Assembly (NCBI RefSeq): GCF_027594145.1 | Contig: NZ_JAQFFK010000003.1 | Location: 1 to 64,000 of the forward strand | Length of the DNA: 64,000 nt | Origin: Methanococcoides alaskense | GTDB lineage: Archaea > Halobacteriota > Methanosarcinia > Methanosarcinales > Methanosarcinaceae | Direction: 5' to 3' | In this document: piece after piece, positions 38,345 to 48,069 of the stretch | Layout: every line of letters begins with the position of its first letter | How positions within the stretch are numbered: position 1 is the first letter of the stretch | Notes under the pieces: model-generated | Seen by the model: only the letters and a program-made list of their open reading frames with translations | Databases searched by the model: none | What the model was told of the DNA's origin: nothing | Position numbers and translations under genes: made by a program

Positions 38345-39264
38345 TCAAGATCCGAAACTTTTCCATCTTTCGAGAGCAGAACTATACGGCTAATTTCCAC
38401 ATCATCCGCAACACTGTATCCAATATGACCGGCGATCTCTTTTGCAAATTCCAGAACCTCATCGTGTGCAGGCATGGCTTCACGTGGAAGACGGCCTCTG
38501 GAAAAGCCCAGATGCATATACGCTTTTATCTCAATGTAATCCGGGTCCGCCTTTTCGATAAGTCGGGCATAACCTGCAGCGTCGAAAATGTTCAAACCTT
38601 TAATCAATGTTATGCGAATAGCCTTTCTGTTATTTTTCGTACCAAGGATCTCAAGAGACCTGTTGATCTTATCCCACAGTGCAGGAGATTTCGGTAAACA
38701 AACCTTTTCATACGTCTCTTTATCAGGTGCATCCAAGCTCATATAAAGCTGTGAAGGTTCTATCCTTTCCATCATTTCAGGGACAGTACCATTACTTACG
38801 ACAAAAGTAGTAAAGCCCTGGCTTTCATACTCTTCTACAAGTTCAGGAAGATACGGATATAATGTAGGTTCACCTGAAAGAGAGATAGCGACATGTTTTG
38901 GTTCATTGGCTTCTATCCAGCGCTCTCTTGGTGCTGAATGTCCAAACCCTGTGATAAGTTTTCGTTGAGCCTTAATTGATGACCCCACTATTTCCACTGG
39001 AGAATCCCAACTATTTGGAAGAGGTACTTCGAACTCAGTAGGCCTCCAGCAATGTAAACAACGCTGATTGCATCTCAGTGTGGGTGTCATCTGTAAACAA
39101 CAATGAGAGGTTATGCCATAGAACGTTGACTTATAGCAGTCACCTTGATCTTTTATTGAACGGCTAAGCCAAAGACATGTCTTAACAGCTGAATGAGTGC
39201 CTGCAAGACTGTACTTTTGCTTTTTTAGCAAAGATTCAAAATCAGTTATTTCAGGAAGGACCAT
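38341..39264 (-). CDS. taw1: tRNA 4-demethylwyosine synthase (Taw1)
   Basis: A 307-residue radical SAM enzyme that builds the tricyclic 4-demethylwyosine from m1G37 of tRNA-Phe using pyruvate. Seen: the SAM cluster motif CNQRCLHCWR, a second cysteine group including CLWL and HCCLQ for the auxiliary cluster, AISLSGEPTLYPYLPEL and the conserved KAYMHLGFSRGRL. ATG 39264 is chosen because GGGAG lies 5 bp upstream and the product begins MVLPEITDFE, as in orthologues; frames to 39366 add a poorly conserved tail. The TGA at 38341-38343 abuts the IS605-like right end. Confidence 0.92.
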   Translation of the reverse strand: MVLPEITDFESLLKKQKYSLAGTHSAVKTCLWLSRSIKDQGDCYKSTFYGITSHCCLQMTPTLRCNQRCLHCWRPTEFEVPLPNSWDSPVEIVGSSIKAQRKLITGFGHSAPRERWIEANEPKHVAISLSGEPTLYPYLPELVEEYESQGFTTFVVSNGTVPEMMERIEPSQLYMSLDAPDKETYEKVCLPKSPALWDKINRSLEILGTKNNRKAIRITLIKGLNIFDAAGYARLIEKADPDYIEIKAYMHLGFSRGRLPREAMPAHDEVLEFAKEIAGHIGYSVADDVEISRIVLLSKDGKVSDLE

Positions 39265-39379
39265 CAGATCTCCCTTATCTTTTAAAGACATTTGATACAT
39301 ACTTCTTTTTTGCAGTATATATAGTAATCGGAAATAAAAAAATAGCTTAAATTTTTCCCCATACATTGTGATAAAATCA

Positions 39380-41005
39380 TTAGAACTGAAGGAGTGTTGT
39401 TCTGAGAGTAGATAGATCCACTACCGGAACTTTTGCAGGAGTAGGCATTAAATTAACCCTTTTCTGGAACTCTGTTTGAGACTGCCATGTGCCTGAATTT
39501 ATAAGAAGTACACTCTTATAATTACCAATACCAACAGTATGTACATGACCACAATGTAGTATGTCGGGTACCGGGTCAATTACGAAGTGATCCTGTTTTT
39601 CCGGTGCAATGGAAACCCTGCTCCCATATATTGGTGAAAGATGTCTTCGTTTTACCATTTCCGCCATAGCTTTTTCAGGCTCTTGGTATGAAACTCCCGG
39701 AACAGATGCTACTAGATCATCTATCGAACGTCCATGATACATAAGCACCTTAACACCATCAAGATCTACAAGTGCAGGATTTCCCACAAACGTTATCCTA
39801 TCAGAGAAAAGGGAAGTGATACGTTCTGGAAAACGTGGTTGGGGTTCTGCTTGCCTGACGGCATCGTGGTTACCGGGAGAAATAATTATCTTTATATGTT
39901 CAGGTACCTAATCGAAATACTCAGCAGCTTTTCTATATTGGTCATAAACATCAAGTATATCAAGCTCATGTTCCTGTCCCGGAAATATACCAATGCCATC
40001 AACAAGATCGCCTGCAACCACAAGAAAACGTATTTCTTCTGATATCTTTTTCAGCTGCTCATTATCGGTCTTGCCGTTAAGAAAATCAAGAAACCCACAC
40101 CACTCTTCTTCAAGAAAAGTAGAGCTGCCTACATGGATATCTGATGTGAAGATCGCTTTGCCCCAGGTACCTTCTCTCCTATTTGGAATATTGGGAAGGT
40201 CTGGAAATACCAACTTTTTAGCGATAAGAAGACTACCATCATTGGTCATTGAACCAGTTATACCGATAACCTCATCCAAAATAAGTTTGCTTGCTTCCTC
40301 GAACAAGTCCTTTTCCGCCTGATGCACCAGCACCGGAAATGAACCTGTGGGGTCTTCCAATTGTAGCATTTTGTGACCATTGGCAGTGGTCCTCATCTCA
40401 GAGACCATCCCTATGATAGATGCCTCATTATAATCCCCACCGCCTCCACGCCTTATGCCGCTACTTTGTTTCCGGTTCTTGTTAAGGCTTTCAATAGGTC
40501 GGGCAGTGACCCTTCCACGTATGATATTACTCAATTTAGTGTAACGGTTCCTGAAATACTGGACAAATTCCATGTACTCACCAACACAGGTTGACATATC
40601 TGTAATGTCAGACATGATATTGATATTGTTCATCTGCCCGTTGGAATCACTAAAACATCTTTCATCTCGTAAAGTGACTGAAGATGATGTTGGAGAAGGT
40701 GTTGAAGATATTGAAGACCGTGCAGAAGATTGGGCCGAAGGAACTAAGGATACTTGAGATATTGAAGTATCATTGGAACACGGTACCTCATCAAGACATT
40801 CCTTTGGCAGGTCCAGATATTCTTTTTCAAAACTTTCAATATCAATATGTTCAGCTTCAATGACAAAAAGGGATTCATCGATATTTTCGAGTATGTAGGA
40901 AATAAGGTCATTTGGTGCACTATGTAAAGCGATCATTTCCACAGCCCTAGGGCTTATCTGATAACCTGCTTCCAAAAAGACTTCCTGAACCTTGATATCT
41001 TTCAT
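39380..41005 (-). CDS. polD1: DNA polymerase D small subunit DP1, interrupted by one in-frame TAG
   Basis: The exonuclease subunit of archaeal replicative polymerase D. Its N-terminal region has a Ser/Thr-rich linker, then an OB fold (SIIGMVSEMRTTANG) and a calcineurin-like phosphoesterase. Motifs run SDIHVGS, VAGDLVDG, SPGNHDAV, YHGRS and CGHVHT. A TAG (39908-39910, codon 366) follows AAEYFD and precedes VPEHIKIIISPGNHD, so the amber codon lies between the second and third metal motifs. Reading through gives an uninterrupted 541-residue protein with no other change. Neither half holds a full active site. The gene neighbours the origin and orc1. Confidence 0.9.
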
Positions 41006-41205
41006 AATATGGCCTGAACTTAAATAATAGAACTGAAAATAAAACTCAGATCGAAGTTGACGAAATTACGAATATACTGAGCAAAATTTGAGTCGTGGTA
41101 ACAAAAGCATTCCTACAAATAAAAATGCTGCGTACAAAGATAATAGATAAGGGCTAAATACAATATTCTTTTAACCAATCAGATACTTTCTTCTTTTGGA
41201 TCAAT

Positions 41206-41760
41206 ATGACCTTACAAGAATCATTTCACACATTTAGAACAAGTGAGAATTTCTGGATCTCTATTACAAGAGATCTCGCATCTGTGCTTCTGGCTGTACT
41301 GGCTTTTGCAGTGATCTCACAGATCGTATTTGGAATGTGGACACCTATGGTTGCGGTAGAATCCGGCAGCATGGAACCACATATGCAGATCGGTGACATT
41401 ATTTTCATAAAAAGTATTGATCGGACACAGATAATAACCAATCAGGATACTTCTACAGAACATATTTCATTTAAAATGCAGGGTGATGTTATTCTATACC
41501 GTCCTTATGGTCAGGAAGGAGTTACACCTATCATACATCGGGCTATGTACTATGTAGAAGAGGGAGAACCTATGTGGATTAACGGTCCTGCTGCTCCTCA
41601 CAGTGGTTATATCACAAAAGGTGACAATATAAGAACGAACATCTATTTTGATCAGCAAGGTTCTATAAGCGAAAATAAACCTATTAAAGAAGAATGGATA
41701 ATAGGAACAGCACAGTTTAGAATACCATATCTGGGTCATCTGAGACTGCTCATATCCTAA
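41206..41760 (+). CDS. Archaeal signal peptidase I (S26B)
   Basis: A 184-residue membrane protease that removes Sec signal peptides. One N-terminal transmembrane segment (DLASVLLAVLAFAVISQIVF) is followed by box B with the catalytic serine in VESGSMEPHM, then the HRA histidine box (PIIHRAM) and TKGDN with the conserved aspartate. The Ser/His/Asp set is that of the archaeal/ER type. It is transcribed divergently from DP1 and convergently with orc1. Confidence 0.9.
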   Translation: MTLQESFHTFRTSENFWISITRDLASVLLAVLAFAVISQIVFGMWTPMVAVESGSMEPHMQIGDIIFIKSIDRTQIITNQDTSTEHISFKMQGDVILYRPYGQEGVTPIIHRAMYYVEEGEPMWINGPAAPHSGYITKGDNIRTNIYFDQQGSISENKPIKEEWIIGTAQFRIPYLGHLRLLIS

Positions 41761-41809
41761 ATATCCTTACATTTTTCACTTTTTTTACAACAAATTAAAA
41801 ATTGATGCA

Positions 41810-43045
41810 TCACAGATGCATCTGTGCTGTTATTACCGGTTTGAAGTCTGCAAGCATTCCTAACCTGTAATCTTCCAGAAGAACACGCCTGGTACTTTCG
41901 ATAGGAACACTCAATACTATTTCCTTTGTCCTTCCATAACGTCCTTTACTGACTACGACTGCATTGAGAATACCAAGCATATCCAGTTCAGATATAAGAT
42001 CAGTGACCCTTCTTTGTGTCAGGATATCCATATCCACACTTAAACATAACTGACGATAAACGTTGTAGACCTCTCCTGTAGTAACATTTCTGTGTCCGTT
42101 ATCCCTTAGGACCATTACACTATAAAGTGACAATTTTGATTGTGTCGGAAGTGTCCTGACCACTTCAACGACACGATCGATCTCGATCTTTTCCTGAGCT
42201 CTCCTGACATTCTCTTCTGCTACATGATCCTGATTCTCACGTTCAGCAAGCTCACCTGCAACTCTTAGAAGATCCAGTGCACGTCTTGCATCACCATGTT
42301 CCTGTGCTGCAAAAGCAGAACACAAAGGAATGACCATTTCATCAAGAACATCATCTTTGTAAGCAATAGCTGCTCTTTGCCTTAGGATATCACTTATCTG
42401 TTCAGCATCGTATGGCGGGAAAATGATCTCTTCTTCTCCAAGTGAACTTTTTACCCTTGGATCAAGAAAATCTGTAAATTTGAGGTCATTTGATATACCT
42501 ATCATACTGAGCTTTGCATTTTTAAGATCAGTGTTTATACGAGAAAGATTGTAAAGAACATCATCTCCCTTTTTCACAAGTTTATCGATCTCATCCAGAA
42601 TGATCATTATAACCTGCTTTTTAGAATCGATCGCTTCTTTGAATTTTGAAAATACTTGATCGGTAGGCCATCCTGTCATTGGAATATCTTCACCAAACTG
42701 CTTAGCAAGATTTGCCAATAACCTATATTGTGTATCGATAACCTCACAATTAAGATAGAGTACAGAACATGGAACATCCAGATCTTCACTTTTCCTCTCT
42801 AGTTCGATACCAACATATCGTGCAACAGCTGTTTTACCTGTACCTGTTTTCCCGTAAATCAAAATATTTGATGGAGTATCTCCCCTAAGTGCAGAAACAA
42901 GGATAGTAGCAAGATTGTTTACCTGTTCGGTTCTGTGAGGTAGTGAAGCAGGTGTGTAAGAAGGTCTCAAAACTTCCTTGTTTTTAAATAGTGATTCACT
43001 CTGTAATAAATCTTCAAATAATCCACCTAATGATTTATTCTCCAT
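41810..43045 (-). CDS. orc1: Orc1/Cdc6 replication initiator
   Basis: A 411-residue AAA+ origin-binding protein. Walker A YGKTGTGKTA, Walker B MIILDEID, sensor 1 MIGISND and the arginine-rich sensor 2 GDARRALDLL are visible, with a C-terminal winged helix (about 330-405) that binds ORB repeats. The gene starts at the edge of a 1-kb AT-rich non-coding region with four ORB-like boxes, the usual cis arrangement in which the initiator gene adjoins its own origin. Confidence 0.95.
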   Translation of the reverse strand: MENKSLGGLFEDLLQSESLFKNKEVLRPSYTPASLPHRTEQVNNLATILVSALRGDTPSNILIYGKTGTGKTAVARYVGIELERKSEDLDVPCSVLYLNCEVIDTQYRLLANLAKQFGEDIPMTGWPTDQVFSKFKEAIDSKKQVIMIILDEIDKLVKKGDDVLYNLSRINTDLKNAKLSMIGISNDLKFTDFLDPRVKSSLGEEEIIFPPYDAEQISDILRQRAAIAYKDDVLDEMVIPLCSAFAAQEHGDARRALDLLRVAGELAERENQDHVAEENVRRAQEKIEIDRVVEVVRTLPTQSKLSLYSVMVLRDNGHRNVTTGEVYNVYRQLCLSVDMDILTQRRVTDLISELDMLGILNAVVVSKGRYGRTKEIVLSVPIESTRRVLLEDYRLGMLADFKPVITAQMHL

Positions 43046-43453
43046 ATTTTGAACCTTCCAATAAGTTTAGACTTATTAATAATGATTATGAAACAACATT
43101 TATTCTAACGGCAAGATTATAATAAACAATACAATTATTCAGTGACAGCAAAATTTTTCATGTATATACATTTTAATCAGTTACTGTAAACAAAAATTTT
43201 CGAAGACAATATATACGTTTACATCTTAAAATTTTTAATGAACTCAAAATCAGACTAATCATATTAATAATGCAGAAAAATAGTTAAAAAAAAAGATTTT
43301 TTTTATGATAGTAGAATATTAAATCATTCATTTTTATACACCATTTTGCAGAACATTATTAATTACTTTTAAAATTTTAAATCCAAAATTTGTGAACATT
43401 ATTATTTCCAGTTGATGCAATGGAAGTGTACCTTATTAACATTTATGGTTAGA

Positions 43454-43475
43454 ACCCCTTCGTTTCGGCTGGAAC
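43454..43475 (-). promoter_or_regulatory. Origin recognition box 1
   Basis: The plus strand reads ACCCCTTCGTTTCGGCTGG plus AAC, the reverse complement of the archaeal ORB pattern with its G-run end (GGGGT) on the minus strand. It has the CTTCGTTTC core and a TGGAAC end. Confidence 0.75.
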
Positions 43476-43590
43476 ATTTTATAAAAATGTATATATAAAG
43501 CTAAAACAAAAGTCAAGCGAATTATTTTCGAATTAGTCCCAAAAATTACTTTATAACAAAAAACATTAAAAAGAGTTCTTTTGGAAATAC

Positions 43591-43613
43591 ACCCCTTTGT
43601 TTCCCTTGGAAAC
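43591..43613 (-). promoter_or_regulatory. Origin recognition box 2
   Basis: ACCCCTTTGTTTCCCTTGG followed by AAAC, in the same orientation as box 1 and 17 bp from box 3. It is the best match to the GTTTCC...TGGAAA dyad core. Confidence 0.75.
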
Positions 43614-43629
43614 TATATAAAGGACAGTG

Positions 43630-43652
43630 ACCCCATGGTTTCAACTGGAGTG
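43630..43652 (-). promoter_or_regulatory. Origin recognition box 3
   Basis: ACCCCATGGTTTCAACTGG followed by AGTG, in the same orientation as boxes 1 and 2, bordering the left side of the AT-rich unwinding candidate. Confidence 0.75.
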
Positions 43653-43775
43653 CAGAAAAAAAATAAGAGATATATTTTTTATAATACTAAAAAAAGAAGG
43701 TGTTGTAAAGATATAATTAATAGTTAATAAACCTTTCCAGTAGTTAAGAACAAAATTTCCAAAATTGACTGAAAT

Positions 43776-43798
43776 GTTCCAGTCGAAACAATGGGGTG
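43776..43798 (+). promoter_or_regulatory. Origin recognition box 4 (inverted)
   Basis: GTTCCAGTCGAAACAATGGG with GTGA after it, opposite in orientation to boxes 1-3. It borders the right side of the AT-rich segment, giving the inward-facing pair typical of archaeal origins. Confidence 0.75.
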
Positions 43799-44089
43799 AC
43801 CCCTAGAGTTCCTCAAGTTTAAATTCAGCTAAATTCTGTAAAAATTAAACATTAAAATATAAGCACATAAGTATTCCCAAAAATATTGTTCCATAATTTA
43901 ATTTAATACTTTTTTGTGTTCTTTATTTTGTTTAGCATAAGTTTAATAGTATCAAAATATTTATGACAGCAAACTGATAAAATTTATTTTTAAGAATTTC
44001 ATCTATGATTTAACTATATTTATCTCTATTTTCAGATAATTTAAACACAATCATTTTAAACAGGTTGTATGTAATTAGCTTGAGAATTC

Positions 44090-45229
44090 ATGGAAGAAAA
44101 CGGCAAAACAAAAGAAGAAATATTAGCATTTCTTAAAAAAGCCAAAGCAGCTGATACAAATTATGAGCGTGTTCTAAGTTCAATGTGTACTTATCCACAT
44201 GAAATTGCAGTTTTAGCACATACACAATTCATAGAGTCAAATATGGGAGATCCAGGTCTTTTCCCTGGTACATTCGATCTTGAAAGACAAGTTCTTGTTA
44301 TGTTTGGAAAAATGTTACATCACAAAAATTGTCCTGAAAAAGCTGGCTATCTTACAACCGGAGGAACCGAATCTAATATACAAGCAATAAGATCAATGAA
44401 AAATTTTCGGCATGATATACCAAAGCCTAACATTATAATAGCACGATCAGCTCATTTTTCATTCGATAAAGTTGCAAATCTTTCAGGGATCGAAATTAGG
44501 AAAGCTTCTCTTGATAATTTGCTTAAAGTTGATTTGGATTCTGTAAGATCACTTATTGATGAAAACACAATTGGTCTTGTTGGTATTGCAGGTACTACAG
44601 AATTTGGCCAACTTGATCCCATCGATGAATTATCAGAGCTAGCTATTGAAAAAAATATTTTTTTGCACGTTGATGCAGCATTTGGTGGTTTTGTAATTCC
44701 TTTTATGGATCTTGATTATTCCTATGATTTTAAACTTGAAGGCGTAACTTCAATGACAATAGATCCTCATAAAATGGCTCTTAGCACAATTCCTTCAGGT
44801 GGCCTTTTGTTCAAAGAACCTGAATATTTTGAATGTCTTGAGATACACACACCTTATTTAAGCGTCAATAAACAATATTCACTAACAGGAACTCGAAGTG
44901 GTGGAGCAGTGGCTTCAACTTATGCTGTCATGAAACATCTTGGAAGAAAAGGTTACAAAAAAGTTGTTTCAGATTGTATGTCTGTCACAAAAAAATTGGT
45001 CGAAGGTGCAGACAAATTAGGTATAGGTACTGTTATCGATCCGGTTTTGAATATTGTTGCATTGGATGTTCCTGAAGCTGATCTTGTGAGAAAAAAATTG
45101 CTTGATGAACATGGATGGCATGTATCTATTACACGTGACCCCCGTGCTCTTAGGATCGTTATAATGCCTCACATCAAAAATGAAACGATAGAACTATTTT
45201 TGAAGGACCTTGCAAAAGCGGTTAAGTAA
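44090..45229 (+). CDS. mfnA: L-tyrosine/L-aspartate decarboxylase (MfnA)
   Basis: A 379-residue PLP enzyme of the group II decarboxylase family. The PLP-binding lysine lies in TIDPHKMAL, the PLP-stacking histidine and aspartate are in HVDAAFGG, and [11 protein letters not shown] is the phosphate-binding loop. In archaea MfnA makes tyramine for methanofuran (or beta-alanine for coenzyme A in some lineages). In a methanogen also encoding Ftr, methanofuran synthesis is the likelier role. Codon use is more AT-rich than in most genes here, as is the adjacent origin. Confidence 0.9.
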   Translation: MEENGKTKEEILAFLKKAKAADTNYERVLSSMCTYPHEIAVLAHTQFIESNMGDPGLFPGTFDLERQVLVMFGKMLHHKNCPEKAGYLTTGGTESNIQAIRSMKNFRHDIPKPNIIIARSAHFSFDKVANLSGIEIRKASLDNLLKVDLDSVRSLIDENTIGLVGIAGTTEFGQLDPIDELSELAIEKNIFLHVDAAFGGFVIPFMDLDYSYDFKLEGVTSMTIDPHKMALSTIPSGGLLFKEPEYFECLEIHTPYLSVNKQYSLTGTRSGGAVASTYAVMKHLGRKGYKKVVSDCMSVTKKLVEGADKLGIGTVIDPVLNIVALDVPEADLVRKKLLDEHGWHVSITRDPRALRIVIMPHIKNETIELFLKDLAKAVK

Positions 45230-45276
45230 AAAAATTTGAAATAATCGTTTTTCAATATCGTTTTTCATTTTTTCAC

Positions 45277-45400
45277 GGAGAGGGGATGAACCGATGATAC
45301 CTAGCCTTGAAACTTGTAAAGACGTGTATCAACGGGTCCGTGTCTGATACTAAATATGATCTGAGCATATATACAGTTGAGCCAAGCGGGGTGAAAGTGT
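45277..45400 (+). other. Possible structured leader before the S2P protease gene
   Basis: This GC-richer stretch in an otherwise AT-rich intergene holds complementary segments: CACGG (45277-45281) with CCGTG near 45340, and GTATCA (near 45327) with TGATAC near 45347. It may fold as a 5' leader or small RNA. A C/D-box guide was considered, but spacing of CUGA and UGAUGA elements does not fit. Confidence 0.25.
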
Positions 45401-45511
45401 TCTGTAAGGCAAATTTAGACAATTCAATGGTAAACATCAACAGAAATAGTATTATAGAAATCGATGAAACAACCAGATAGTACTAAATATCATAAAGATG
45501 AGAATTTAGTC

Positions 45512-46615
45512 ATGCAAAATTCTTTCAAAATTGGGACTATTATTGGTATTCCTATCAAAATCCACATCACATTCCTATTGGTGCTGCCAGTTTTTGCATT
45601 TATATTTGCGTCCAATCCTGCACCTTTTGGCTTTAGTGATATTCAACCGGTATCGCTAGGATACTTGCTTGCATTTGTGACAACACTTCTTCTTTTCGTA
45701 TGTGTGGTCCTTCATGAGTTGGGGCATTCCTATCTGGCACAAAAATATGGTGTTAAGATAACAGATATCACTTTGTTCCTGATAGGTGGTGTCTCTTCAA
45801 TGGAAGAGATCCCAAGGGATCCTTCTCAGGAAGCAAAAATGGCGTTTGCAGGTCCTCTTGTAAGTTTCATTATAGGTACATCACTGCTCCTGCTCAATTT
45901 TGTTCTGGCTGATACGTTCGTTACATTTGGAGATAATGTTGTTTTCAGGATCATACAAATGCTCGGCTCTATCAACATAGTTCTTGGTATATTCAATCTG
46001 CTACCGGCATTTCCAATGGATGGAGGACGTATCCTTCGGGCATGGTTTGCAAGAAAGATGAGTTATATAAAGGCAACTCACACAGCAGCATCTGTAGGCA
46101 AGATGTTTGCTTTACTTCTCGGTTTTCTGGGATTGGTCTCGAGCCCCTGGAATCCCTGGCTTATATTTATTGCAATATTTGTTTACATGGGTGCATCCGG
46201 AGAAGACAGGTCCACAGCTGTTACGATCACACTTGAAAAAATACCTGTTAAGGATGTTATGTCAAAAGAGGTTATTTCTGTCGAACCTTCCATGACAATT
46301 GATGAACTAACACAATTCATGTTCGAAAAAAAACACATGGGCTATCCAGTGATGGAACATAATACTTTAAAAGGTATTATAACGTTTACAGATGTGCGCA
46401 GGGTAATACCTCTGGAACGTTACAGTGTGTTGGTATCCGATCTAATGACACATAATGTAGTAACGATTCCATTAGAAGCGACTGCTTCCGATGCTTTCAA
46501 GCTGATGAGTTTTAACAACATCGGCAGAGTATTGGTGATAGATGAAGATGGTTCTGTGGCAGGTATTCTTTCCAGGACCGATCTGATGCATACTATGACA
46601 TTATTGAACGAGTGA
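45512..46615 (+). CDS. Site-2-protease-type membrane zinc metalloprotease with CBS pair
   Basis: About 367 residues from the preferred start. Several membrane helices carry the M50 motifs HELGHSY (zinc-binding HExxH) and NLLPAFPMDGGR (third ligand). A cytosolic C-terminal CBS pair (VKDVMSKEVISV and VSDLMTHNVVTI) follows. It probably cleaves membrane-anchored substrates in response to nucleotide binding. ATG 45512 (MQNSFKIGTIIGIP) matches family N-termini; an upstream ATG at 45464 adds 16 polar residues. The next gene begins 8 bp later. Confidence 0.87.
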   Translation: MQNSFKIGTIIGIPIKIHITFLLVLPVFAFIFASNPAPFGFSDIQPVSLGYLLAFVTTLLLFVCVVLHELGHSYLAQKYGVKITDITLFLIGGVSSMEEIPRDPSQEAKMAFAGPLVSFIIGTSLLLLNFVLADTFVTFGDNVVFRIIQMLGSINIVLGIFNLLPAFPMDGGRILRAWFARKMSYIKATHTAASVGKMFALLLGFLGLVSSPWNPWLIFIAIFVYMGASGEDRSTAVTITLEKIPVKDVMSKEVISVEPSMTIDELTQFMFEKKHMGYPVMEHNTLKGIITFTDVRRVIPLERYSVLVSDLMTHNVVTIPLEATASDAFKLMSFNNIGRVLVIDEDGSVAGILSRTDLMHTMTLLNE

Positions 46616-46623
46616 TGTGAACA

Positions 46624-48006
46624 ATGGAAAGTTCGACAGATAAAGAAGTACAGTTAAAGGAAAGTCAGTTGATGACCGATTCCCGTACTGCTGCTTCTGG
46701 TTATAATTACGATATAGGTTCAGGCTCAACTTATTCCGGAAATGGAGGTGCTACTTTTTCACAGACACCTTCCCTTGTTTCAACGGAAAGAGTTGATCCT
46801 GTCAAAGCAAAGCCTTCCGAAATAATAATCGTGGGTACAGCCCATGTTTCAGAGAAGAGCGTCAATGAAGTAACAAGCGCTATTGAAAATGAAAAGCCGG
46901 ATATTGTGGCAGTCGAGCTCTGCCAAGGCAGATATGATTCGCTTAAAGGGGAGGTAAAAGATTCAGACCTTCCCATAAAGGATATCCTGAGTGGCGGAAA
47001 GGTCTATTACTTCCTGGTGCACCTGCTTTTGGCATACGTACAGAAGAAGATCGGCAATGAGATGGGAGTTCAGCCAGGTGCTGAAATGATAACTGCCATC
47101 GATGTAGCAGAAGCCAATGGGGCCAAGGTCGCGCTTGTTGACCGTGATATACAGCTTACTTTGCAGCGTTTCTGGAGCAAGATGAGCATCTTTGAAAAGT
47201 TCAATATGCTAGTTGCACTTATTTCTTCAGCTCTGGGAATTGGCGGTTCCAAGAATATCGATATTGATAATATTACTGATCAGGACATGGTAACGAGTCT
47301 TATCAATGAGCTTCGCAAAGCTTCTCCGAATGCGGCTACCGTGCTCATTGATGAAAGGGATGCCTATATTGCAGGAAATCTTTTAAGACTTGCCAATGGT
47401 GGCAACAAGAAGATAATAGCAGTATTAGGTGCAGGCCACAAGCAGGGAGTTGAAAGATACCTTAAGAACCCGAAGTCCCTCCCTCCTATTTCTTCACTGA
47501 CGGAATTGCCTCAAAAACGGTTCAGCTTCATGAAGATAATTGGTATCGGAATAGTGGGAATAGCCCTTGCAACATTCATTTTGATCATCATGTCAGGAAC
47601 ACCTATCGAGCTTTTGCTTTTGGCATTTGGCTGGTGGTTCATTATCAACGGCGTTCTCAGTGCGACAGGGGCTGCTCTTGCAAAAGGTCATCCATACTCA
47701 GTTATTACTGCATTTCTTGTGGCATGGTTGACCTCCCTGAATCCAATGATGGCTGCCGGATGGTTTGCAGGTCTTATGGAAGCTAAACAAAGGAGTCCAA
47801 CTACCGCTGATCTGAAGGAAATGGTAAAACTCGATAGCTTCAAAGAGCTTCAGAAGAACAATTTCTTCAGAGTTGTCTTTGTAGCCGCACTTGCTAATGT
47901 CGGAAGCACCATAGGGACCTTCCTTGGTGTCTATGTGATGGTACAGATAACAGGTCTCGATCCAAGAGATATAATCAGTGCAGGTCTGTCAGTGATAGGT
48001 TTGTAA
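46624..48006 (+). CDS. TraB/PrgY-family membrane protein
   Basis: A 460-residue protein. A polar, Ser/Gly/Thr-rich N-terminal 60 residues precede a TraB (TIKI/GumN superfamily) domain with VGTAHVSEKS, VAVELCQGRY and VLGAGHKQG. The conserved His and Glu are those proposed as catalytic in TIKI-like proteases. Four to five transmembrane segments form the C-terminal third. Function in archaea is unknown. It follows the S2P gene with 8 bp between them and a GTGATGTGA ribosome site, so the two membrane proteins are likely co-expressed. Confidence 0.83.
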   Translation: MESSTDKEVQLKESQLMTDSRTAASGYNYDIGSGSTYSGNGGATFSQTPSLVSTERVDPVKAKPSEIIIVGTAHVSEKSVNEVTSAIENEKPDIVAVELCQGRYDSLKGEVKDSDLPIKDILSGGKVYYFLVHLLLAYVQKKIGNEMGVQPGAEMITAIDVAEANGAKVALVDRDIQLTLQRFWSKMSIFEKFNMLVALISSALGIGGSKNIDIDNITDQDMVTSLINELRKASPNAATVLIDERDAYIAGNLLRLANGGNKKIIAVLGAGHKQGVERYLKNPKSLPPISSLTELPQKRFSFMKIIGIGIVGIALATFILIIMSGTPIELLLLAFGWWFIINGVLSATGAALAKGHPYSVITAFLVAWLTSLNPMMAAGWFAGLMEAKQRSPTTADLKEMVKLDSFKELQKNNFFRVVFVAALANVGSTIGTFLGVYVMVQITGLDPRDIISAGLSVIGL

Positions 48007-48069
48007 AAGGTCTAAGGATAGATCATTTTTCGATCTATCCAACCGTTTTTTGTTTTTTTTAATTTATCT

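Larger units (their letters stand above)
43046..44089. other. Chromosomal replication origin (oriC) candidate
   Basis: An AT-rich interval of about 1 kb with no ORF beside orc1. Four boxes match the archaeal ORB pattern (TTCCAgt-GAAAC-aa-GGGGT in one orientation). On the minus strand are 43454-43475, 43591-43613 and 43630-43652; in the opposite orientation is 43776-43798. The inward-facing boxes at 43630-43652 and 43776-43798 flank 43653-43775, a strongly AT-rich stretch with A and T runs that fits a duplex-unwinding element. A weaker half-site lies near 43408-43425. MfnA is transcribed away on the other side. Confidence 0.82.

Noticed and set aside
45277..45400. C/D-box guide RNA
   Set aside because: Elements resembling UGAUGA and CUGA occur but not at the short spacings required for archaeal guides.
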